64,000 nt of DNA from Corynebacterium yonathiae. Lineage in GTDB: Bacteria; Actinomycetota; Actinomycetes; Mycobacteriales; Mycobacteriaceae. The stretch lies in the NCBI RefSeq assembly GCF_022288805.1, contig NZ_JAKOPM010000008.1:38459-102458 (forward strand), written 5' to 3'. The number at the start of each line of letters is the position of its first letter. Within the stretch, counting starts at the first letter, position 1. The position numbers and the translations under genes were made by a program. The notes beneath the pieces are model-generated. The model did not search any database. It saw only the letters and a program-made list of their open reading frames with translations, and was not told the origin of the DNA. Below are positions 44,199 through 51,618 of the stretch, in pieces.

Positions 44199-44225
44199 TG
44201 TACGGGGTTACAAGGCTCCCGTACA
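44199..44225 (+). promoter_or_regulatory. Hairpin upstream of the epimerase gene
   Basis: TGTACGGG and CCCGTACA form a perfect 8-bp stem with an 11-base loop between the phosphatase stop and the strong AAGGAGG ribosome-binding site at 44234-44240. There is no T run, so a regulatory or mRNA-stabilising hairpin is more likely than a terminator. Confidence 0.45.
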
Positions 44226-44247
44226 TGTTCAATAAGGAGGAATCTTC

Positions 44248-44268
44248 ATGTACCTAGAGGAAAAGTAA
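44248..44268 (+). other. Six-codon mini-ORF coupled to the epimerase start
   Basis: ATG TAC CTA GAG GAA AAG TAA (peptide MYLEEK) lies 7 bases after AAGGAGG, and its TAA overlaps the epimerase ATG as TAATG. The only strong ribosome-binding site here is placed for this mini-ORF, so the epimerase may be translated by reinitiation. GAGGAA inside the mini-ORF may be the epimerase's own weaker site. Confidence 0.45.
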
Positions 44269-45449
44269 TGATTAAGCCCAAGGTAATGACCATCTACGGC
44301 ACCCGACCGGAGGCCATCAAGGTCGCCCCTGTGATCAAGGCGTTGGATAATGATGAGCGCTTTGAATCTATTCCGGTCTCTACCGGCCAGCATAAAGAGA
44401 TGCTGGAACAGGTCAGTACCATGTTTGGCATTAGCCCGAAGCACGACCTCGTCTTTATGAAGCCGGGCCAGGGACTCAATGAAATTGTTTCCCGCGCAAT
44501 TGCGGGTCTGGATTCCATCATTGAAGAGGAATAGCCGGGCGTCATCATCTCCCAGGGCGATACCGCTACCGCTATGGCTGCAGCACTCGCTGGTTTCCAC
44601 CGCGGGGTAAAGATCCTGCACCTTGAAGCCGGTTTGCGCACCGGCGATATCCATTCGCCGTTCCCAGAGGAAGGTAACCGTAAGCTTATTGGCCAGGTAG
44701 CCGAGCTGATTCTGGCTCCGACCGAAGGCTTGATGGAGAAGCTGCGTCGCGAAAATGTGCGTTCCAAGGACATCGTGGTCACCGGTAATACCGTCATTGA
44801 CGCTCTGCTGGAAGCAGCATCGTGGGATGCCAAGTTCGCGGACCCTGCCCTGCAGGAAGTCGCAGAGTCCGATAAGCGGCTTGTCGTGGTTACCACCCAC
44901 CGCCGCGAGAATCTTGAGGCGATGAAAGAAATTGGTGGTGCAGTCAAGGACTTGGCAGAGGCCTATCCAGAGATTAACTTCGCATTGCCGCTGCACCTAA
45001 ATCCCAAGGTGCGCCAGGCCGTTCTGTCGGAGGTCGAGCACCTGCCAAATATCATCATTACGGATCCGCTGCCTTACGACCAGTTCACGCAGCTACAAAA
45101 CCGTGCCACCATCATCCTGACTGACTCCGGCGGAGTCCAGGAAGAGGCACCAGCATTGGGCAAGCCGGTGCTAGTCATGCGCCAGAACACCGAGCGCCCC
45201 GAAGCCGTGGTTGCCGGCACGGTTAAGCTGGTGGGCACTAATCGCGAGCTCATTGTGGCAGAGGCAAAGCTTTTGCTTTCCGACGCCGCCGCATTCGACG
45301 CCATGGCCAACGCCGTTAACCCCTATGGCGACGGCAAGGGTGCTCAGCGCGCTATTGCGGCCATCGCGGAGTTGACCGGGGTAGGCAAGCGTGAAGAAGA
45401 TTTTCTGCCGGAGGTCGATTCCTCTAAGGGGCCCCAAGGCAAGGAATAA
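44268..45449 (+). pseudogene. wecB: UDP-N-acetylglucosamine 2-epimerase, broken by an in-frame TAG
   Basis: The frame encodes a 393-codon WecB-like epimerase making UDP-ManNAc for surface glycans, but TAG at 44532-44534 stops it after 88 residues. The part before starts IYGTRPEAIKVAPVIKAL; the part after continues without loss (ISQGDTATAMAAALAGF, LEAGLRTGDIHSPFPEEGNR, THRRENL, TDSGGVQEEAP, NTERPEAV). The stop sits in EEE-stop-PGV, where family members commonly have Lys before Pro, so AAG to TAG is the simplest cause. An ATG at 44574 could restart translation but would lack the N-terminal substrate-binding loop. Confidence 0.88.
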
Positions 45450-45487
45450 CTCGCTCGCCTGTCGGAGAAAGCGGATATATTAAAGGT

Positions 45488-46153
45488 ATGAAACCGCTGG
45501 ATATCCGCTGTAACCACCGAGAACGCACGAAAGCTGCAGACATTTTAGGAGATGCGCTTTCGGGAGGGCAGATTGACCTCGATGATTTTGAAAAGCGCTC
45601 GGCCGCCTGCGTAAATGCAACGACCCGCGCTGAGCTCATCGAGCCACTGGCTGACCTTGTAGAAGACCCAGAAGTTCTCCTATTCGGGCAAGAACGAAAA
45701 ATCGCAAAGGCCTATGCGGGCCAACAAGAATCCAAAGCCATTGCCAAGGTGGAGCAGGCCATCCGCCAAGTGCAGCCGAGCGCGCAGGAGACCCGCTCCC
45801 TTGCGGTGGGGATTTTCGGCGGTTCCACTGTCAGCGGTGGGGCAGTGGATCGTTCCCTGACGGCCTTGGGCCTTTTCGGCGGCGTGGACATTGATCTCAC
45901 GGGCGTCGCCCTGCACGGTCGCACCACTACCATCAACGCGGTGGGCGTCTTTGGTGGTGTCGATGTCTATATTCCCGAAGGCTTCCGAGTCCACGTCAGC
46001 GGCGTAGGCCTTTTTGGCGGGCATGACCTCAAGGTAGAGAACGGCGCCATCCATCCGAATGACCTGCCAGTGGACGCGCCAGAAATCAACATCAATTGCT
46101 ATAGCCTCTTCGGTGGCGTAGACGTTCACGTGGGGCGCCGCTACGGCGAGTAA
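45488..46153 (+). CDS. DUF1707 / LiaF-like domain protein
   Basis: This 221-residue protein starts with a DUF1707 domain (RCNHRERTKAADILGDALSGGQIDLDDFEKR) and ends with a beta-helical LiaF/YvqF-C-like domain made of repeated GxFGGxxV blocks (VGIFGGSTV, LGLFGGVDI, VGVFGGVDV, VGLFGGHDL). Such proteins are linked to cell-envelope stress sensing, but this one has no membrane helix. It follows the epimerase gene by 38 bases. Function unproven. Confidence 0.8.
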   Translation: MKPLDIRCNHRERTKAADILGDALSGGQIDLDDFEKRSAACVNATTRAELIEPLADLVEDPEVLLFGQERKIAKAYAGQQESKAIAKVEQAIRQVQPSAQETRSLAVGIFGGSTVSGGAVDRSLTALGLFGGVDIDLTGVALHGRTTTINAVGVFGGVDVYIPEGFRVHVSGVGLFGGHDLKVENGAIHPNDLPVDAPEININCYSLFGGVDVHVGRRYGE

Positions 46154-46166
46154 CCAAGTGCGATTA

Positions 46167-46190
46167 TAGTGCAAGCAACCACTTGCACTA
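46167..46190. terminator. Hairpin between convergent genes
   Basis: TAGTGCAAG-CAACCA-CTTGCACTA is a perfect 9-bp stem with a 6-base loop between the DUF1707 gene and the thiolase gene. No strong T run on either side, so termination strength is uncertain; it could serve both genes. Confidence 0.5.
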
Positions 46191-46208
46191 ATGAGGGTGG
46201 GCCAGTGC

Positions 46209-47426
46209 TTAGGCGGCCTCGATAATCGCAGCTAGACCTTGTCCGCCTCCAATACACATGGTAACCAGCGCGAGCTTACCGCCGGTGCGGTGAAGATGAT
46301 GCGCGGCGGTGACGACGATGCGGGCACCGGTAGCACCCACGGGATGGCCGAGTGAAATGCCAGAACCGTGCGGGTTGAAGCGCGGATCATCTGCCGAAAT
46401 ACCCCATTCTTTGAGAACAGCCAATGCTTGGGCAGCAAAGGCCTCATTGAGCTCAATGAGGTCGAGGTCGTCGAAGGTGATGCCGAGGCGATCCATAACC
46501 TTACGGGACGCCTCCACCGGGCCGATGCCCATGCGTTCCGGATCCACGCCGGCTAGGGCCCATCCCTTGAGCGTGACCATTGGGGTAAGACCCAACTCCT
46601 CGGCCTTTTCACGGGTAGTCACCAGGACGGCCGCGGCACCATCGTTTTGGCCGGAGGCATTGCCAGCGGTAACCGTTGCCTCTTCGTCCTCCTTGCGCAT
46701 GACCGCGCGTAGTTGAGATAGCTTGTCTGTACTGGAATCTGGGCGGACGTGTTCATCCTTGTCTACGACGATAGGCTCTCCCTTGCGCTGGGGGACGGTG
46801 ACGGGGATGATTTCGGCGTCGAAAAGCGATTGTTCCTGTGCAGCGGCGGCATTGCGGTGGGAACGTGCAGCGAGCTCGTCTTGGGCGACGCGCTTGATGG
46901 AGTATTCCCGACGGAGATTTTCGGCGGTCTCAATCATACCGCCGGCAATCGGGTGGTGCTTTCCGCCGGCGGTCTCGCGGGCTTCTTGGAGGCGATCGCG
47001 AAAGATCATATTTCCTCCCTTTGCTCCCCAGCGTACATCCGCATCAACGGTGTATTCGGTGCGGGACATAGACTCCGCGCCGCCGGCGATGATGACATCA
47101 GCAGCGCCAGTAGCAATGTGGGCACCTGCGGTAATAATGGCCTGCAGACCCGATCCGCAGCGGCGATCGAGCTGCATACCCGGCACGGTGGTGGGCAGGC
47201 TAGCGTCTAGGGCAGCCACGCGGCCCAAAGCGGGTGCGGCACCATTAGGGGAACCTTGGCCCAAGATGACGTCATCGATTTCGGTGGGGTCGATACCGGA
47301 CTCATCCACAATGGTCTTGACCACGAGGCTGGCTAGTTCTTGGACGGGGACGGACTTTAGCGCGCCACCATAACGGCCGACAGGGGTGCGCTTGGGGTAG
47401 CAAAGGACTACGTCGCGGGTGTGCAT
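46209..47426 (-). CDS. Thiolase (acetyl-CoA C-acetyltransferase / 3-oxoadipyl-CoA thiolase)
   Basis: This 405-residue thiolase splits or forms 3-oxoacyl-CoA. The nucleophilic cysteine is in DRRCGSGLQAI (near 90), the catalytic His in SLGHPVGATGARIV, and the second cysteine in CIGGGQGLAA near the end. The CIGGGQG ending looks more like acetoacetyl-CoA thiolases (AtoB) than PcaF, but gene order (next to an IclR regulator and CoA-transferase genes) matches the corynebacterial pca cluster. It shares a transcription unit with the broken IclR gene. Confidence 0.9.
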   Translation of the reverse strand: MHTRDVVLCYPKRTPVGRYGGALKSVPVQELASLVVKTIVDESGIDPTEIDDVILGQGSPNGAAPALGRVAALDASLPTTVPGMQLDRRCGSGLQAIITAGAHIATGAADVIIAGGAESMSRTEYTVDADVRWGAKGGNMIFRDRLQEARETAGGKHHPIAGGMIETAENLRREYSIKRVAQDELAARSHRNAAAAQEQSLFDAEIIPVTVPQRKGEPIVVDKDEHVRPDSSTDKLSQLRAVMRKEDEEATVTAGNASGQNDGAAAVLVTTREKAEELGLTPMVTLKGWALAGVDPERMGIGPVEASRKVMDRLGITFDDLDLIELNEAFAAQALAVLKEWGISADDPRFNPHGSGISLGHPVGATGARIVVTAAHHLHRTGGKLALVTMCIGGGQGLAAIIEAA

Positions 47427-47438
47427 GATAATTCTCCT

Positions 47439-48208
47439 TTAAGAAAGTTCGGTGGTGGCAAGGTCATGGGAGATTGCCTTGCAGGTAGCGATGAGCTCCG
47501 GCAGGATGCGCGTGGTGAGATCCTCAGTGGAATAGACGGATGTTTGGGTTGAGATATTGATGGCTGCAGCAGTGCGGCCCGAACCAGAGCGAATAGGAAC
47601 TGCAATGGAACGCAGGCCCTTCTCTAGCTCTTGGTCTACGATGACCCAACCACGTCTCCGGATCTCCGCTAGGCGCGCCCGAAGATCCGCGGGTGCGGTG
47701 AGCGTGTGAGGGGTGACTTTCTCCAGCGACGCCGTTTCTAGGAATTCATCCAACTGCGCTGGAGTGAGATCCGCTAAAAGTACCTGTCCCATTGAGGTCG
47801 CGTGCGCGGGAAAGCGGGTGCCGATGGTGATATTGGTGGCCATGATGCGGTGTGCAGCGGCGCGGGCGATATAAACCACGGAGTCCCTATCCAACACACT
47901 GACAGAGCAGGATTCATCGAGTTTGGCGGATAACTCCCTCAAATGGGGCTGGGCAATATCGGGAAGACCCAAACTCGATAGGTAGGAATAGCCCAGTTCC
48001 AAAACCCGGGGGTAAGCCAAAACTCAGAGCCATCCGTGCGCGCGTACCCCTCCGTTACCAAGGTGTGCAAAAAACGGCGTGCAGTGGCACGTGCTAGCCC
48101 TGTGACCTCGGCAACCTGGGCCAGAGTCTGGCGTGGGCGCTCGCCATTAAAAGAGTGCAAAACGGCTAATCCGCGGGCGAGTGACTGCACCGTGGGGGTG
48201 TCATTCAA
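47439..48208 (-). pseudogene. IclR-family regulator with a one-base frameshift
   Basis: The gene would encode a regulator of about 256 residues. The first 67 residues carry the winged helix (SLARGLAVLHSF, GLARATARRFLHTLV, RTDGSEFWLTP); the rest carries the effector domain (PRVLELGYSYLSSLGLPDIA onward, LDRDSVVYIARA) but in another frame. The break is at a run of five G on the plus strand (48008-48012); adding one G restores ...LTPRVLELG..., exactly the family consensus. It is a PcaR/PcaU-like activator or repressor, presumably controlling the genes around it. Confidence 0.9.
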
Positions 48209-48271
48209 GGTGTGGTCTCCGATTCTAAAAATTGATGAAGTGGCCTACATCTCGTAATTGTATCCAAAAAT

Positions 48272-48286
48272 GTTCGCACTGTGAAC
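48272..48286. promoter_or_regulatory. IclR-type operator candidate in the CoA-transferase promoter
   Basis: GTTCGCA-C-TGTGAAC is a 7-1-7 inverted repeat with one mismatch, in the divergent promoter region between the IclR gene and CoA-transferase A. An almost identical copy (one base different) lies in front of the transporter at 51394-51408. Confidence 0.65.
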
Positions 48287-48323
48287 CCTTGTGCAACATA
48301 TGAACCACACGTAGGCTGAAGCC

Positions 48324-49067
48324 ATGTTAGATAAAGTCATCGACTCAGTAGAAAATGCCGTGGCCGATATTCCAGACGGCGCTTCCATTGCGGTGGGCGG
48401 ATTCGGACTCGTGGGAATTCCGGCGCGTCTTATTGGTGCTCTGCGTGAACTCGGCTCTGGAGACCTCACCATCATTTCCAATAACCTTGGTACCGACGAT
48501 TTCGGGCTCGGGCTCTTGCTTAAAGATCATCGCATTTCCCGCTCTATTGGTTCCTATCTCGGAACGAATAAGGAGTACGCCCGCCAGTATCTCGAAGGTG
48601 AACTGACTGTGGAATTTACCCCGCAGGGAACGTTGGCCGAGCGTATGCGCGCTGGCGGTGCCGGCATTCCCGCCTTCTATACCAAGGCCGGTGTGGGAAC
48701 CCCGCTTGCGGAGGGAGATATCCCCACCCGCTATAACCCGGATGGATCCATAGCGCAGACTTCTAAGCCGAAGGAAACTCGTGAGTTTAACGGCGAGCTC
48801 TACGTGCTGGAAGAGGCACTGACCCCAGATTTCTCCTTCGTTCATGCCGCTCGCGCAGATCGATACGGCAACTTGGCTTTTGCTAAGACTGCGCAGAACT
48901 TTAACCCGGATGCCGCTCGTTGCGCTGATATCACCATTGTGCAGGCGGAAGAATTGGTGGAGGCGATTCCACCGGCCGAGGTTGACGTGCCGGGCATCTA
49001 CGTCGATCGCGTCGTAGAAGTGGGAAAGCAAGAAACTGGAATCGAATTTAGGACGGTGAGCAAGTAA
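48324..49067 (+). CDS. 3-oxoacid CoA-transferase subunit A (ScoA/PcaI type)
   Basis: This 247-residue subunit moves CoA from succinyl-CoA to a 3-oxoacid. It has the subunit A signature [14 protein letters not shown], the [18 protein letters not shown] segment, [25 protein letters not shown] and the ARNFNPDA-like [20 protein letters not shown]. Resemblance to acetoacetate-using ScoA seems stronger than to proteobacterial PcaI, while the gene context resembles the corynebacterial pca cluster. Start ATG 48324; its stop overlaps the subunit B ATG (TAATG). Confidence 0.92.
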   Translation: MLDKVIDSVENAVADIPDGASIAVGGFGLVGIPARLIGALRELGSGDLTIISNNLGTDDFGLGLLLKDHRISRSIGSYLGTNKEYARQYLEGELTVEFTPQGTLAERMRAGGAGIPAFYTKAGVGTPLAEGDIPTRYNPDGSIAQTSKPKETREFNGELYVLEEALTPDFSFVHAARADRYGNLAFAKTAQNFNPDAARCADITIVQAEELVEAIPPAEVDVPGIYVDRVVEVGKQETGIEFRTVSK

Positions 49068-49708
49068 TGACCTGGTCACGTGAAGAAATGGCGGCTCGGG
49101 CCGCACAGGAATTGAAAAACGGCGACTACGTCAACCTAGGAATTGGCATGCCAACGTTGATTCCTGGGTTCCTTCCGGAGGGCCTTGAAGTGGTGCTTCA
49201 TTCTGAAAACGGCATCTTGGGCGTAGGCCCGTACCCGGCCGAAGATAAGGTGGACCCAGAGCTTATCAATGCTGGCAAAGAGACCATCACCGCTGCCTCC
49301 GGAGCTTCATTCTTTTCTTCTTCGGAATCTTTTGGAATGATTCGCTCGCGTGCTATCGACGTAGCGGTACTCGGCGCCATGGAAGTATCCCAATTTGGGG
49401 ACCTTGCCAATTGGATGATTCCGGGCAAGATGGTCAAAGGTATGGGCGGTGCCATGGATTTGGTGCACGGCGCCAAACGCATTGTGGTGATGATGCAGCA
49501 CGTGTCCAAACATGGTAAGTCCAAGATCCTTTCAGAATGCCAACTGCCGCTCACCGGCGCGCGCTGCGTGGACCTTATTATTACGGACCGTGCCGTCTTT
49601 GAGGTCGATGAGTTAGAAGGTCTGACTTTGGTTCAGATGGCCGAGGGGGAGACCGAGGACTCCATCCGCGAGGTTACTGATGCCCCATTCATGCTGGACC
49701 TGTCCTAG
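49067..49708 (+). CDS. 3-oxoacid CoA-transferase subunit B (ScoB/PcaJ type)
   Basis: This 213-residue subunit has the catalytic glutamate in [14 protein letters not shown] (near residue 46), the [11 protein letters not shown] motif and [22 protein letters not shown]. Together with subunit A it forms the succinyl-CoA:3-oxoacid transferase; the product would be cut by the nearby thiolase to acetyl-CoA and either acetyl- or succinyl-CoA. One-base overlap with subunit A. A strong terminator follows. Confidence 0.93.
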   Translation: MTWSREEMAARAAQELKNGDYVNLGIGMPTLIPGFLPEGLEVVLHSENGILGVGPYPAEDKVDPELINAGKETITAASGASFFSSSESFGMIRSRAIDVAVLGAMEVSQFGDLANWMIPGKMVKGMGGAMDLVHGAKRIVVMMQHVSKHGKSKILSECQLPLTGARCVDLIITDRAVFEVDELEGLTLVQMAEGETEDSIREVTDAPFMLDLS

Positions 49709-49723
49709 TCCTGAACTATTCCC

Positions 49724-49768
49724 GAAAGCCCGCCTTCTAGCATCCGGAAGGCGGGCTTTCTTCTTCTT
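49724..49768 (+). terminator. Terminator of the CoA-transferase operon
   Basis: A perfect 14-bp stem (GAAAGCCCGCCTTC / GAAGGCGGGCTTTC) with a 9-base loop is followed by TTCTTCTTTC. Confidence 0.95.
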
Positions 49769-49802
49769 TCTAATGAGAGGGGGCTTCGGTGCTGAATTAG
49801 CT

Positions 49803-49836
49803 AAAGGCTGGGCCGAAATGATTCATGGTTCGGCCC
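49803..49836 (-). terminator. Terminator of the MHS transporter gene
   Basis: GGGCCGAA and TTCGGCCC form a perfect 8-bp stem with an 11-base loop. Read on the minus strand it is followed by CAGCCTTTAGC. It lies about 30 bases past the transporter stop. Confidence 0.7.
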
Positions 49837-49866
49837 GGCCTTACGTGGGAATGAGAGAGGTACTAG

Positions 49867-51219
49867 TTAGACATCGCGTAGATCTACACCCTTGGTTTCA
49901 GGGAGAATGTACATGCTAATCATGGTGAGGACGCACAGAGCGATGACATAAAAGCCAGAGGCCCACGCCAGATCGTGTGCGACAAACCACTGGTAGATAT
50001 AGGGCGCGGTTCCGCCAAAGACAGCTACAGAAAGGGAGTATGCAAGTCCGATACTATGTGTGCGCTGGGCGGTAGGGAAAACCTCGGACATGATGGAAGA
50101 TAGCAGCGCGCCACCGGCGGCGACGATGATCACGCCTACAGTAGAAGCGATGAGCAAGGTCCACGGACGTGAATCGATCAACGCCATCAGTGGGATTTGC
50201 AAAACGGCCATACCTACCGCGCAGATATAGATGACGGGTTTGCGCCCAATCTTGTCCGAGAGACTGCCCCACAGTGGTAGAGCGATAAGGCCAGCAACTT
50301 GAGCAACCACCGTGACCCAGTACGCGCCTTGTGTGGTCATTCCTTCGTGGCTAATGGCATAGGTAGAAACGTAGGAGGTCCACGTGTAGTGCGCTGAAGT
50401 AACGCCGGAGACCATGCCGATAACGAGCAGGATATTGATCCAAGCCGGACGAGTAGCGGAGGCGGATTGTGGGATTGCTGGACGCTCCTTGCGCGCTGGG
50501 GTGTCTACGCTGGGCTCGGAACTGTCGATTTCCTTGAAGTGATCGGACTCTTTCATGTGGCGGCGTAGGTATAGCGCTACACAGGCAGAGAGCGCGCAGA
50601 GGAAGAAGGGGATGCGCCAGCCCCATGAGGCAAGTTGTTCATCATTGAGTACGAGGGAGATTAGGCCGCCGAGCACGTAGGCGATGACGGAGCCACCGAA
50701 AATGGAAACGTAGACCATAGAGCCCCATTTACCGCGGTGGGCGTTGGGGGCGATCTCTGGGATATAGCTATTGGCGGCAGCTGATTCACCTCCGTGTGCG
50801 AAGCCCTGCAGGATACGGATCACCAAAAGGCCTACAGAGGCCCAAATGCCGATCTGGTCATAGGTAGGCATGAATCCGATGATCGCGGAGGCGATGGCCA
50901 TCATGATGATGGTCATCATAAGTACGGATTTTCGGCCACGCTTATCTGCTACACGGCCGAAGACGATTCCTCCGAGCGGGCGCACAAGGAAACCAACGGC
51001 AAAAACGCCGAAGGTAGCCAAAAGGGCGGAGGTGGAGTCGCCTTTATTGAACATAGCGGTGGCAATGAATGGGGCAAAGACTGCATAGGAGCTCCACTCA
51101 TACCACTCCAGGATTTGCCCGGTAAGGCTGGCTCCTAGGGATTTGATGTCGGTGGTAGAAGCTGCGTCTTTACCGGATTCGGTATCTGGTGGCGATGTCG
51201 GCTTGGTGGTAGAGGTCAT
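49867..51219 (-). CDS. MFS transporter of the metabolite:H+ symporter (MHS) family
   Basis: This protein of about 450 residues has twelve membrane segments and MHS features: GQILEWYEWSSYAVFAPF near the N-terminus, the RPLGGIVFGRVADKRGRKSVL loop, and GFAHGGESAAANSYIPEIAP. MHS members import carboxylates such as oxoglutarate, citrate, shikimate or protocatechuate. Start ATG 51219 has AAGGAG 6 bases upstream; further upstream extension would cross the promoter. An IclR-type operator lies about 175 bases upstream, so it probably imports a substrate of the neighbouring CoA-transferase pathway. Confidence 0.88.
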   Translation of the reverse strand: MTSTTKPTSPPDTESGKDAASTTDIKSLGASLTGQILEWYEWSSYAVFAPFIATAMFNKGDSTSALLATFGVFAVGFLVRPLGGIVFGRVADKRGRKSVLMMTIIMMAIASAIIGFMPTYDQIGIWASVGLLVIRILQGFAHGGESAAANSYIPEIAPNAHRGKWGSMVYVSIFGGSVIAYVLGGLISLVLNDEQLASWGWRIPFFLCALSACVALYLRRHMKESDHFKEIDSSEPSVDTPARKERPAIPQSASATRPAWINILLVIGMVSGVTSAHYTWTSYVSTYAISHEGMTTQGAYWVTVVAQVAGLIALPLWGSLSDKIGRKPVIYICAVGMAVLQIPLMALIDSRPWTLLIASTVGVIIVAAGGALLSSIMSEVFPTAQRTHSIGLAYSLSVAVFGGTAPYIYQWFVAHDLAWASGFYVIALCVLTMISMYILPETKGVDLRDV

Positions 51220-51393
51220 GAGTTCTCCTTGTAGTGGGACCGGTACGGTTGGGGAAAATATTACCCAGATCACACAAAAGGGCGGCGGGGATCTAAAGCG
51301 CTGAGCTGGCGGTGACGTCATTGATGTTGTTTGTCGTGTGGGAAACTGCACGTGATGAACCCCTTTCGGGGACAACCTGTGGTTAGATTTATG

Positions 51394-51408
51394 GTTCGCA
51401 TTGTGAAC
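51394..51408. promoter_or_regulatory. Second IclR-type operator candidate, transporter promoter
   Basis: GTTCGCA-T-TGTGAAC differs from the copy at 48272-48286 only in its central base. It lies in the divergent region between the transporter and the carboxylase genes. The 399-base gap 51220-51618 otherwise holds no gene. Confidence 0.65.
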
Positions 51409-51510
51409 TTGAGTGCGCATAGTGGCCCCACTTGGGGGTAGTTGGGTAAATGTTTAGCGTTTCTGAGCTTGGATAACGGCGGGAAAGCTCTCCTTAGGCA
51501 AAAGTTTTAG

Positions 51511-51525
51511 GTTCACAGTGGTGGG
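51511..51525. promoter_or_regulatory. Third, degenerate copy of the operator
   Basis: GTTCACAGTG followed by GTGGG matches the first ten bases of the reverse-complement motif (GTTCACARTGCGAAC), then diverges. It is about 95 bases upstream of the carboxylase operon start, a suitable position for control of that operon. Confidence 0.4.
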
Positions 51526-51618
51526 CACTGGTGTAGCGTGTGACACATGACACGGACGGAAAGGTATGAGTCCTAAGCCACCCGAGTCTTGTCGGAGCCA
51601 CACCCTAAGGAGGGATTT

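Noticed and set aside
16225..44534. TAG as a recoded sense codon
   Set aside because: Several intact genes end in TAG at the correct family length, such as idi and the aldehyde dehydrogenase gene, so TAG is a normal stop here.
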